A stretch of DNA of 20,150 nt from Haplomitrium mnioides. Lineage: Eukaryota > Marchantiophyta > Haplomitriopsida > Calobryales. The notes under the pieces are model-generated. The model was given only the letters and a program-made list of their open reading frames with translations, was not told where the DNA came from and did no database searches. This document shows, piece by piece, positions 1 to 12,526 of the stretch. Location: assembly GCA_049999725.1 (NCBI GenBank), contig JBNGIS010009142.1, positions 1 through 20,150 of the forward strand, read 5' to 3'. Position numbers and translations under genes: made by a program. Numbering within the stretch: position 1 is the stretch's first letter; every line of letters begins with the position of its first letter.

Positions 1-30
1 CTTCAGCATCAGGGCATTACTTCTTTGTTA

Positions 31-171
31 CTACTGTTCCATTTCCTTGCAAAAGCGTTCAATGTAGCCTCTGATTTCTTCTTTAGGGATTACCTTCATG
101 ATAGGAGCCTTCCTTTTCATCAATCGCTTCCTCCTTTCCATTCGCTTCCTCGCAATAGCATCACCCAGCGT
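31..171 (-). other. Short Lys/Arg-rich open segment, possible 3' exon remnant
   Basis: On the minus strand a stop-free stretch of about 46 codons ends at a TAG at 33-31. It reads as a strongly basic, helix-like segment (ARKRMERRKRLMKRK in its middle, then IRGYIERFCKEMEQ before the stop). The amino-acid composition looks more protein-like than the other frames, so it may be the last exon or C-terminal remnant of a gene or transposon protein. An in-frame TGA at 174-172 closes it upstream and no acceptor site is convincing. I do not recognise the family, and it may equally be chance. Confidence 0.15.
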
Positions 172-461
172 TCAACATGGGACTTCCACTTATCCCATAA
201 GTCTAACGTCATAACTTAGAAACAGTATATAAACATTTCACACTGTCATATCTTCGAGAGGCAGCCCCACAAGGGTGTAAGGCCACCGCCTAACTCTTCT
301 ACCCCTGGACGGATCTAGTTCAGGGCACAACAGGGCAACTTGTCCTCCGATACATTTCGACTGGCTCTTGGGCAAGATGTCCATCAACACTAGAAATAGA
401 AATAGATAGGGTCTAGCCTTAGCCCTCAACACCTAGATTAGTTTTACAACACAAAAATATA

Positions 462-487
462 TTTTTTTCTTTTTCTTCTTCTTCCCT
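462..487 (+). other. Uninterrupted pyrimidine tract
   Basis: Twenty-six consecutive T/C bases lie in the left flank, after an A-rich run. On the minus strand this is a polypurine tract. It could be the polypurine tract of an old LTR element or a low-complexity run; no LTR-like TG...CA boundary is obvious next to it, so no role is assigned. Confidence 0.4.
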
Positions 488-808
488 GAAAAAGAAATCA
501 ACTTCCTCATCACCTAGCCTTCTCTCCTTTCCAACTACATCCCAAAATTTCCTCACAAGTACTTATATACATATTTTTACACTTTACTCTTATTATGCAC
601 AAAACTGAAGCTTTACTACTTCCCTCTCACTCCACTGCTCAAATGAGACCACCTTCAAGTAGTTTCTGACCTTTTGTCAAGAACTATGCTCTCACACCAC
701 ATAAGAACACATGTGTGAGTTCAACGCAGGTTTTCTTGTGGCGTAGTGCACACCAAAACACATATAAGAGTTGGATACATTTTCTCATATAGCTTAATAC
801 ACATTAGA

Positions 809-908
809 NNNNNNNNNNNNNNNNNNNNNNNNNNNNNNNNNNNNNNNNNNNNNNNNNNNNNNNNNNNNNNNNNNNNNNNNNNNNNNNNNNNNNNNNNNNN
901 NNNNNNNN
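809..908. other. Assembly gap of 100 N
   Basis: One hundred N separate two identical 46-bp sequences: 763-808 on the left and 909-954 on the right, both starting TATAAGAGTTGG and ending ACACATTAGA. The flanks therefore overlap end to end, and the gap probably holds no real missing sequence. Confidence 0.9.
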
Positions 909-952
909 TATAAGAGTTGGATACATTTTCTCATATAGCTTAATACACATTA

Positions 953-3900
953 GAAAGGATGTGTGAGTTCAATGCATATTTTCATGCTATCTATAGACAC
1001 AAAAATGCATGTGTGATTTCAATGCATATTTTCATGTGGCATAGTACACACAAGGACGTATGTGTGAGTTAAATGCATATTTTTATGTGGCTCAATACAC
1101 ACATAACGTATGTGTTTGTTCAATGCATATTTTCATATGGCCTATTATATACAAGGACACATGTGTGAGTTCAATGCATATTTTTATTTGGTCTAATACA
1201 CACAAGAACACATGTGTGAGTTTGATGGATAATTTCATGTCGCCTAATACACAGAATAATGCATGTGTGAATTCAATCCATGTATTCATGTGGCCTAATA
1301 CACAAAATAATGCATGTGTGAATTCAATCCATGTATTCATGTGGCCTAATACACACAAGGACCCATATGTGAGTTCAATGCATATTTTCATGTGGCCTTA
1401 TATACAAGATGACGCATGTGTGAGTTCAATGTATATTTTCATGTAGCATAATACACACAATGATGGATGTGTGAGTTCAATACATATTTTCATGTGGCTT
1501 TATACACACAAATATGGATGTGTGAGTTCAATGCATGTTTTCATGTGGTTTTATACACACAATGACACATGTGTTAGTTCAATCCAAATTTTCATGTGTC
1601 TTAAAACACACAAGGACATATTTGTAAGATCAATGCATATTTTCATGTGGCCTATATACACAAGTATGCATGTGTGAGATCAATGCATATTTTCATGTAG
1701 TCTAATATACACAATGACACATGTCTTAGTTCAATTCATGTTTCATTGTAGTCTAATATACGTAATGATGCATGTCTAAGTTGAATCCATATTTGCATGT
1801 GGTCTATTATACACAAAGAAGCAAGTCTCAGTTCATTGCATATTTTTAGAAGGTCTTATACACACAAGAAGGCATGTGTGAGTTCAATGCATATTTTCAT
1901 GTGGACCGATACATACAAGAACACATCTTTTAGTTCAATGCACATTTTGATGTTGCCTAATCCGCACAAAGACGTATGTATGAGTTCATTGCATATTTTT
2001 ATGTGGTCTAATACACACAATGATTGATGTGTGAGTTCAATGCATATTTTCATCTAGCGTTATACACACAATAACGTAGGTGTGAGTTGAATGCATGTTT
2101 TCTTGTGGCTTAGTACACACCAGAACACATATATGAGTTTAGTGCATTTTTTCATGTGAATTAATACAATTGAGGGCGCATATGTGGGTTCAATGCATAT
2201 TTTCATGTTACTCGTATAGAGAAGGACGAATGTGTGAAATCAATGCATATTTTCATGTGGTTTAATACATACAAAGACCTAAGTATGAGTTCAGTCCATG
2301 TTCTCATGTGCCATATTACACACAAAGACGCATGTCTGAGTTCAATGGATATCTTCATGTGGCCTAATACACACAAGGACGCATGTGTGAGTTCAATGCA
2401 TATTTTCATGTGGTCTCATGTGAACACACAAAGAAGTGTGTGTGAGTTCAATGCATATTTTCATGTTGCCTATTCGGACAAGCACATATGTGTGAGTTCA
2501 ATGCATATTTTCATGTCGTCTAATACACATAAGGACACATATGTGAGTTCAATACATATTTTCATGTGTCCTAATACACACAAGCACGCATGTGTGAGTT
2601 CAATGCATATTTTCATATGGCTTAATACACCCAATGACACATATGTGAGTTCAATGCATTTTTCCATATGAGCTTATGCACACAAGAACACATGTGTGAG
2701 TTTAATGCATATTTGTATGTTGCCTATACACCAAAGGACGCATGAGTGAGTTCAATGCATATATTCATGTGGTCTTATACACACAAATACGCATGTGTGA
2801 GTTCATTGCATACTTTCATGTGTCCTAACTCACACATGGACGCATGTGTGAGTTCAATGCATATTTTTATGGGGCTAATATACACAAGAATGCATGTGTG
2901 ACTTTAATGCATATTTTAATGTTACCTATACATAAAGGACGCATATATGAGTTCAATGCATATTTTTGTGTGGCTTAATACACAAAAGAACGCATGTGTG
3001 AGTTCAATGCATGTTTTCTTGTAGCTTAGTACACACCAGAACACATGTGTGAGTTCAATACATTTTTTCATGTGGCTTAATACAAATAAAAATGCAAATG
3101 TGAGTTCAATGTTTATTTTCATGTTATCTATACACACAAGAACACATGCGTGAGTTCAATGCACATTTTCATGTGGCCTAATACACATAAGGATACATGT
3201 GTGAGTTCAATGCATATTTTCATGTGGCCTAATACACACAACAACATATCTGTGAGTCCAATCAATATTTTCATGTGGCTTTATCACACAATGATGCATG
3301 TATGAGTTAAATGCATATTTTCATGTTGCTCAATACACACAATGATGCATATCTGAGTTCAATGTATATTTTCATGTGGCCTAATACACAAAATACCAGT
3401 CATATGAGTTCAGTGCATATTTTCATGTTGAGTGTACACACAAAGAGGCAATTGTGGGATCAATGCAAATTTTTATGTGCCTTAGTACACACAAGAAGGC
3501 ATATGTGAGTTCAATGCATATTTTTAGGTCTTCTTATATGCACAAAGACGCATGTGTAAGTTCAATACATATTTTAATGGGGGCTAATACATACAAGAAG
3601 GCATAGTGAGTTTAATGTATATTTTTATGTTGTCTTCACACCAAACGACCCATGTGCAAGTTCAATGCATATTTTCATGTGGCTTAATACACACAAAGAT
3701 GCATGTGTGAGTTCAATGCATATTTTCATGTCAGTTAGTACACACAAGGACGCATATGTGAGTCCAATGCATATTTTCATGTTGCCTATATGCACAAGCA
3801 TGCATGTGTGAGTTCAATGCATATTTTCATGCTACCTATAGACACAAGGATGCATGTGTGAGCTCAATGCATATTTTCTTGTAGCCTAATACACCCTAAG

Positions 3901-5920
3901 ACGTATGTGTAAGTTCAATGCATATTTTCATGTGGACTTAGCCACAAAATGACACATGTGTGAGTTCAATGCATATTTTCATGTTGCCTCATACATACAA
4001 AGACGTATGTGTGAATTCAATGCATATTTGTATGTGGTCTAATACATACAAGAACGAATGTGTGAGTTCAATGCATATTTTCATATGGCCTAATATATAC
4101 AAGGATGCATGTGTGAGCTCAATGCATGTTTTCATGTAGTATAATGCACGCCAAGACGTATAGATGAGTTCAATGCATATTTTTGTGTGAGCTAATACAC
4201 ATAGAGACTCATATGTGAGTTCAATACATATTTTCATGTTGCCTATACACACAAGGATGTATGTATGAGTTCAATGCATATTTTCATGTAGCTAAACACA
4301 CACAAGAACCCATGTATGAGCTAAATCCATATTTTCATTTGGCTTTATACACAGAAGAATGCATGTGTGAGTTTAATGCATAATTTCATATAGCCTAATA
4401 TACACCAGGATGCGTGTGTGAGTTCAATGTATATTTTCATGCTCTTTATACACACAAGTACGTATGTGTGAGTTTAATGCATATTTTTATGTAGTTTTAT
4501 GCACACAAGAACGCATGTATTAGTTTAATGCATATTATCATGATGCAAATGCATACAAGTGAGTTCAATGCATATTTTCATGTTACCTATACTCACAAAG
4601 ACGCATGTGTGAGTTCAATACATGCTTTCATGTGGCCTAATACATAAAAAGATGTATGTGTGAGTTCCACGCATGTTTCTATATGGCCTTATACACACAA
4701 TGATGCATGTGTGAGTTCAATGCGTGTTTTCATGTAGGCTAGTACACACAATGACCTATGTGTGAGTTCAATGCATATTTTCATTTGGCCTTATGCACAT
4801 AAGAATGCATATGTGAGTTCAATGCATATTTTCATGTTGCCTAAACACACAAAGACGCATGTTGAGTTCAATGCATATTTTCATGTGGCATTATACAAAC
4901 AAGGACACATGTCTGAGTTCAATCCATGTTTTCATTTGGCGCGTAATACACACTAGGACTTATGTGTGATTTTAATGCATTTTTTTGGTGGCATAATACA
5001 CAAAACGACGCATGTGTGAGTTCAATGCATATTTTCATGTGGCCTAATTTACACGAGGACGCATGTGTGAGTTCAATGCATATTTCATGTTGCCTTCTAC
5101 ACACAAGGGCGTATGCTGAGATCAATGCAAATTTTCATGTGGCTTAATACAGACAAGGACAGATGTATGAGTTCAATACATATTTTCATGTGGCGTTTTA
5201 CACACAATGACATATATGTAAGTTCAATCCATATTTCTTGTGGTCTAACACACACAAGAACATTTGTGTGACATCAATGCATATTTTCATGCGGCCAAAT
5301 ACACACAATGGCACATGTTTGAGTTCAATCTATGTTTTCTTTTGGTCTAGTACACACAATGAAGCATGTCTATGTTCAACGCATATTTTCATGTGTGCTA
5401 ATACACAAAAAAAACACATGTGTGAGTTCAATACATATTTTCATGTGGCCTAATACACACAAGAATGCATGTGTAAATTCAATGTATATTTTTATGTTGC
5501 TTATACGGACAAGCATGCATCTCTGAGTTCAATGCATATTTGATGTGGCTTAATATACACAACAACAATTGTGTGAGTTCAATGCATATTTTCATGTGGT
5601 CTAATACACACAAGAACCCATGTGTGAGTTCAATGCATATTTTCATGTGGACTAATACACATAGTAACACATCTGTGAGTTCAATGCACATTTTTATGTT
5701 GCCTAATACTCATAAAGATATATGTGTGAGTTCAATGAGTATTTGTTTGTGGACTTATACCCACAAGAACTCATGTGTGAGCTCAATGCATATTTTTATA
5801 TGGCCTAAGACAAACAATAGCACATGTGTAAGTTCAATGCAGGTTTTCTTGTGGCCTAGGGTACACCAGAACACATATATGAGTTGAATGCATTTTCTCA
5901 TGTAGCTTAGTAGAAATTAA
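953..5920. repeat. Higher-order repeat unit a (about 5.0 kb)
   Basis: I set the unit start at the marker AAGGATATGTGAG-like monomer that follows the R-type monomers. Diagnostic monomers inside the unit, also found in later units in the same order, are: GGCTCAATACACACATA at about 1089; a D-type monomer at 1901; GTTACTCGTATAGAGAAGG at about 2208; AATGGGGGCTAATAC at about 3576; TTGGCGCGTAATACAC at about 4936; GGTCTAGTACACACAATGAAG at about 5344; and a second D-type monomer at 5647. The start point is a convention, since a tandem repeat has no natural origin. Confidence 0.65.
1255..1356. repeat. Near-identical tandem monomer pair
   Basis: Two adjacent 51-bp copies (1255-1305 and 1306-1356) match over their whole length except the last base, and share the unusual GAATTCAATCCATGTATTC variant. 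Most adjacent monomers are far more diverged, so this pair looks like a recent single-monomer duplication. A similar pair with period 50 and ATGTTACCTTTAGACAC in both copies lies at 8861-8960. Confidence 0.7.
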
Positions 5921-8900
5921 GAAGGATATGTGACGTCAATGCATATTTTCATGCCACTTTTAGACACAAAAACGCATGTGTGATTTTAATGCATATTTTC
6001 ATGTGGCCTAGTAAACACAAGGACGTATGTGTAAATTCAATGCATATTTTTATGTGGCTCAATAGACACATAGCGCATGTGTGAGTTCAATGCATATTTT
6101 TATGTGGCCTTATACACATGAGNNNNNNNNNNTTTTATGTGGCTCAATAGACACATAGCGCATGTGTTAGTTCAATGCATATTTTCACATGGCTTATTAC
6201 ATACAAGCACACATGTGTGAGTTCAATGCATACTTTTATTTGGTCTAATACACACAATGATGCATGTGTGAATGCAATCTATGTATTCATATGACTGAAT
6301 ACACACAAGGACACATGTGTGAGTTCAATGCATATTTTTATGTGGCCTTATACACATGAGGATGCATGTGTGAGTTCAATGCATATTTTCATGTGGTTTT
6401 ATACATACAAAGATGGATGTGTGAGTTCAATGCATGTTTTTGATGTGGCTTTACATACACAATGACACATGTGTGAGTTAAATCCAAATTTTCATGTGCC
6501 CTAAGACACACAAGGACATATGTGTGAGATCAATGTATAATTTCATGTGGCCTATGTATACAAGGATGCATGTGTGAGATCAATGCATATTTTCATGTAG
6601 CCTAATACACACAGTGACACATGTCTTAGTGCAATTTATGTTTTCATGTGGTCTAATACACATAATGATGCATGTTTGAGCTCAATGCATGTTTTTATGT
6701 GGTTTCATACACACAAAAAAGCAAGTGTGAGTTCAATGCATATTTTCAGGTGGTCTTATACACACAAGAAGGCATGTGTAAGTTCAATGCATATTTTCAT
6801 ATTGCCTTTACGAACAAGCGCGCATGTGTAAGTTCAATGCATATTTTCATGTGGTCTAATGCACACAATGACGTATGTGTAAGTTCAATGCATACTTTCA
6901 TTTGGCTTAATACACACAAGGATGCATGTGTGAGTTCAATGCATATTTTTATGTGGACCGATACACACAAGAACACATTTGGTTGTTCCATACACATTTT
7001 CATGTTGCCTAATCCACACAAAGACACTTGTGTGAGTTCAATATATATTTTCATCTAGCATTATATATATAATAACGTATGTGTGAGTTCAATGCATGTT
7101 TTCTTGTGGTTTACTACACACTATAACACATATATGAGTTTAGTGCAGTTTTTCATGTGAGTTAATACAGATTAGGACGCATATATGGGTTCAATGCATA
7201 TTTTCATGTTACTCGTATAGAGAAGGACGAATGTGTGAAATCAATGCATATTTTCATGTGGTCTAATACATACAAAGACCTAAGTATGAGTTCAATCCAT
7301 GTTCTTATGTGCCATATTACACACAAAATTGCATGTATGAGTTCAATGAATATCTTCATGTGGCCTAATACATACAAAGATGGATGTTTGAATTCAATGC
7401 ATATTTTCATGTGGTCTCATATACACAAGAAAGTGTATGTGAGTTCAATGCATATTTTCATGTTGCCTATACGAACAAGCACGCATGTGTGAGTTCAATG
7501 CATATCTTTATATTGCTTTATACACACAAAGACGCGTGTAAGAGTTTAATGCATATTTTCATGTCGCCTAATACACACAAAGACGCATATGTGAGTTCAA
7601 TGCATATTTTCATGTGCCCTAATATACATAAGCACGCATGTGTGAGTTCAATATATATTTTCATGTGATCTAATACACACAATGATGCATGTGTGAGTTG
7701 AATGCATATTTCCATATAGGCTTATGCACACAAGAACGTATGTGTGAGTTTAATGCATATTTGTATGTTGCATATACACCAAAGGATGTATTAGTGAGTT
7801 CAATGCATATATTCATGTGGTTTTATACACACAAAGACACGCATGTGAGTTTAATGCATATTTCTATGTGGCTTAACTCACAAAAAGATGCATGTGTGAG
7901 TTCAATGCATATTTTTGTGAGGCTTATACACACAAAAATGCATGTGTGACTTCAATGCATATTTTCATGTTGCCTCTACACAAAAGAACACATGTTTGAG
8001 TTCAATGCATATTTTTGTGTGGCTTAATACACACAAGTATGCATGTGCAAGTTCAATGCATGTTTTCTAGTAGCCTAGTACACACCAAAACACATGTATG
8101 AGTTCATTGCATTTTTTTCATGTGGCTTAATATAGATAAGAATGCAAATATAAGTTCAATGTATATTTTCATGTTACATATACACATAATGACACATGCA
8201 TGAGTTCAATGCACATTTTCATGTGGCCTAATACACACAAGAATACATGTGTGAGTTCAATGCATATTTTCATGTAGTCTAATACACACAACAACATATG
8301 TGTGAGTCCAATCATAATTTTCATGTGGCTTTATTCATACAATGATGCATGTGTGACTTAAATGCATATTTTCATGTTGCTTAATACACACAATGACGTA
8401 TATGTGAGTTCAATGTATACTTTCATGTGGCCTAATACACAAAAGGATAGACGTGTGAGTTCAATGCATTGTTTCATGTTGAGTATACACATAGAGACAC
8501 AATTATGAGATCAATATGAATTTTTATGTGCCTTAGTACACACAAGAAGGCATATGTGAGTTCAATGCATATTTTCAGGTCCTCTAATATGCACAAAGAC
8601 GGATGTATAAGTTCAATGCATATTTTAATGGAGGCTAATATATACAAGAATGCATGTGTGAGTTTAATGTATATTTTTATGTTATCTTCACACAAAACGA
8701 TGCATGTGTGAGTTCAATGCATATTTTCATGTGACCATATACACACAAAGATGCATATGTGAGTTCAATGCATATTTTCATGTCGGCTAGTATACACAAG
8801 GACACATGTTTGAGTCCAATGCATATTTCCATGTTGCCTATACGTACAAGCATGTATGTGTGAGTTCAATGCATATTTTCATGTTACCTTTAGACACAAA

Positions 8901-11070
8901 GATGCATGTGTGAGTTCAATGCATATTTTCATGTTACCTTTAGACACAAGGATGCATGTGTGAGCTCAATGCATATTGTCTTGTAGCGTAATACACCCAT
9001 GAACGTATGTGTAAGTTCAATGCATATTTTCATGTGGACTTAGACACAAAAGAACACATGTGTGAGTTCTGTGCATATTTTCATGTTGCCTCATACACAC
9101 AAAGACGCATGTGTGAGTTCAATGCATATTTGTATGTGGTCTAATATATACAAGGACGCATGTGTGAGTTCAATGTTAATTTAATATGGCCTAATACACA
9201 CAAGGATGCATGTGTGAGCTCAATGCATATTTTCATGTAGTATAATGCACCCCAAGACATATAGGTGAGTTCAATGCATATTTGTGTGTGGGCTAATACA
9301 CACAAAGATGCATGTATGATTTAAATGCATATTTTCATGTGGCCTTATACATACAAGAATGCATATGTGAGTTCAATGCATATTTTCATATTTCCTATAT
9401 ATATAAGGATGTATATATGAGTTCAATGCATATTTTCATGTGTCCTGACATACACAAATACCCATATGTGAGTTCAATCCATATTTTCATTTGGCCTAAT
9501 ACACACAAGGACGCATGTGTGAGTTTAATACATAATTTTATGTGGCCTAATACACACAAGGATGCGTGTGTGAGCTCAATGCATATTTTCATGTTCCCTA
9601 TACACACAAGCATGCATGTGTGAGTTTAATGCATATTTTTATGTAGCTTTGTGCGCACAAGAATGCATGTATCAGTTCAATGCATATTGTCATGTTGCAA
9701 ACGTATACAAGAATGTATGTGTAAGTTCAATGCATATTTTCTATTTGACAAATACACAAATGACACATATATGAGTTCAATTCACATTTTCATGTTCCCC
9801 ATACACACAGAGAAAATATGTGAGTTCAGTCCAAATTTTAATGTGGCCTCATATATACAAGCATGCATATGTAAGTTTCACACATACTTTCATACACGCA
9901 ATAACACATATTTGAGTTCAATGCATGTTTTCTTGTGGCATACTACACACGAGAACACGTTTATGAGTTCAATGCATTTTTCCATCTCGTCTTGTACATA
10001 TAAGAACGCATATGTGAGTTCAATGCATATTTTCATGTTGCCTAAAGACACAACGACATATGTGTGAGTTCAATGCATATTTACATGTGAACTTATATAC
10101 ACAAGGACACATATGTGAGTTCAATCCATGTTTTTGTTTGGAGTAATACACACAAGGACACATCTGTGAGTTTAATGCATATTTTCATGTGGCGCAATAC
10201 ACACAAGGATGCATGTGTGAGTTCAATGCATCTATTCATGTAGCCTATCATACACAATGACACATGTGTGAGTTCAATGCATATTTTCATGTGGTCTTAT
10301 TCACACGAGTACGCATCTGTGAGTTCAATGCATATTTCATATTGCCTCCACACACAAGAGCGCATGTGTGAGTTCATCACATATTTTCATGTGGCCTAAT
10401 ACACACAAGGACAGATGTGTGAGTTCAATACATATTTTCATGTGGTTTTTTACACACAATGCCACATATGTGAGTTCAATCCATTTTTCATGTGGCCAAC
10501 CACACACAAGAACATATGTGTGACATCAATGCATATTCTCATGTGGCCTACACATTCAACGACACATGTGTGAGATCAATGCATATTTTCAGATGGCCAA
10601 ATACACACAATAACACATGTTTGAGTTGAATCCATGTTTTGTTTTGGTCTAGCACACACAATGACGCATGTCTATGTTCAATGTATATTTTCATGTAGTC
10701 AAATACACAAAAGGACGCATGTGTGAGTTCAATGCACATTTTCATGTGGCTTAATACAGACAAAGACGCATGTGTGAGTTCAATGCATATTTTCATGTGG
10801 ACTAATACACATAAGAACACATCTATGAGTTCAATACACATTTTCATGTTGCCTCATACACACAAAGATGCATGTGTGAGTTCAATGCATATTTTTATGT
10901 GGTACTATATCCACAAGAACCCATGTGTGAGTTCAATGCATATTTTCATATGGTTGAAGACACACAATAATGCATGTGTGAGTTCAATGCATGTTTTTTT
11001 GTAGCCTAGTACACACTAGAACACATATATGAGTTCGATATATTATTTTATGTAGCTTTAAATAGATTAG
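5921..11070. repeat. Higher-order repeat unit b (about 5.15 kb)
   Basis: The same ordered markers as unit a appear here: GGCTCAATAGACACATAGC at about 6055 (and 6141), D at 6953, GTTACTCGTATAGAGAAGG at about 7209, AATGGAGGCTAATAT at about 8628, TTTGGAGTAATACAC at about 10138, GGTCTAGCACACACAATGACG at about 10642 and D at 10797. By eye, 2191-2375 and 7192-7376 differ at about 9 of 185 positions, far closer than either is to its adjacent monomers. An N gap at 6123-6132 with a scrambled flank lies near the start of the unit. Confidence 0.65.
6123..6132. other. Assembly gap of 10 N with scrambled flanks
   Basis: Left of the gap, 6050-6078 (TATGTGGCTCAATAGACACA region) is repeated right of it from 6133. 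The last 40 or so bases before the gap (ending CCTTATACACATGAG) are repeated at about 6319-6360. The left contig end thus looks like a shortened version of 6133-6360. Confidence 0.85.
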
Positions 11071-12526
11071 GAAGGATATGCGAGCTCAATGTATATTTTC
11101 ATACTACCTATAGACACAAAGACGTATGGGTGATTTCACTGCATATTTTCATCTAGCCTAATACATACAAAGACGTATGCGTAAGTTTAATGCATATTTT
11201 TATGTGGCTCAATACACACATAGCGCATGTGTTAGGTCAATGCATATTTTTATGTGACCTAATACACATAAGTACACATGTGTGAGTTCAATGCATATTT
11301 GTATTTGGCTTAATACACACAAGTACGCATGTGTGAGTTTAATGCATAATTTCATATGGCCTAATACACACAACAACACATGTGTGAGTTCAATGCATGC
11401 ATTCATGTGGCCTAATACACACAAGGGATGCATATGTGAGTTCAATGCATATGCTTATGTGGCCTCATACACAAAAGAACGTGCATGTGAGTTCAATGCA
11501 TATTTTCATATTTCCTATACTTACAAGCACACATGTGTGAGTTCAATACATATTTTCATGTGGCTTAGTGTACACAAGAACGCATGTGTGAGCTCAATGC
11601 ATATTTTCATGTCGCCTAATACACACAATGACGCATGTGTGAGTTTAATGCATATATTCATGTAGACTTAGACACAAAATAACACATGCATGAGTTCGAT
11701 GCATATTTTCATGTTGCCTCATACACACAAAGACACATGTGTGAGTTCAATACATATTTTTATGTGGTCTAATACATACAAGGACGCATATGTGAGTTCA
11801 AAGCATATTCTCATATGGCCTAATACACACAAGGATGCATATGTTAGTTCAATGCATATTTTCATGTGGCCTCATACACACAAGTACGCATCTCTCATTT
11901 CAATGCGTATTTTCTTGTTGCATCATACCAACAAAGACACATGTGTGAGTTCAATGCTTATTCTTATGTGGTCTAGTATACAAAACCACGCATGTGTGAG
12001 TTCAATGCATATTTTCATGTGGCCGAATATAGAGAATCACAGATGTGTTAGTTCAATGCAAATTTTCATGTTCGGTATTCACACAAAAACGCATGTGTAA
12101 GATCAATGCATTTTTCCATATGCCATAGTACATACAAGCACGCATGTGTGAGTTCAGTGCATATTTTCATGTCCTCTAGTATACACAAAGATGCATGTGT
12201 AAGTTCAATACATATTTTAATCAGGGCTAATACACACAAAAACACATGTGTGAGTGTAATGCACATTTTTATGTGGCCTAATACATACAAAGATGCATGT
12301 GTGAGTTCAATGCATAACTGTATGTGAGCTACTACACACAAGGACGTATGTGTGAGTTCAATGCATATTTCCATGTTGCCTATATGCACAAGCACGCATG
12401 TGTGAGTTCAATGCTTATTTTCATGTGGCTTAATACACACAAGTACAATTATATCAATTGAATGCATATTTTCATGTTACGTATTACACACAAGGACGTA
12501 TGTGTGAGTTTAATGCTTATTTTCAT

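Larger units (their letters stand above)
1..692. other. Non-repetitive left flank without a recognised gene
   Basis: This stretch lacks the 51-bp periodicity that starts near 693 and shows no protein family I recognise. The longest open segments are about 64 codons on either strand (25-219 plus, 238-432 minus), with no motif, plausible splice structure or neighbour to support them. The minus-strand reading around 240-430 passes through a moderately G+C-rich patch, which could be a fragment of a decayed mobile element or an exon, but I cannot place it. The left border of the satellite falls in this flank's last bases, where the CACACCACATAAGAACACATGTG monomer-like pattern first appears. Confidence 0.6.

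Noticed and set aside
25-219. 64-codon plus-strand open frame at the left edge
   Set aside because: Composition is unlike a protein (Ser/Phe/His runs from a pyrimidine-rich strand) and it overlaps the more protein-like minus-strand segment.
238-432. 64-codon minus-strand open frame in the left flank
   Set aside because: No recognisable domain, no extension on either side and no splice evidence; length within chance expectation.
763-954. The 46-bp direct repeat taken as a biological duplication or target-site repeat
   Set aside because: Exact identity on both sides of a 100-N run is better explained by overlapping contig ends.
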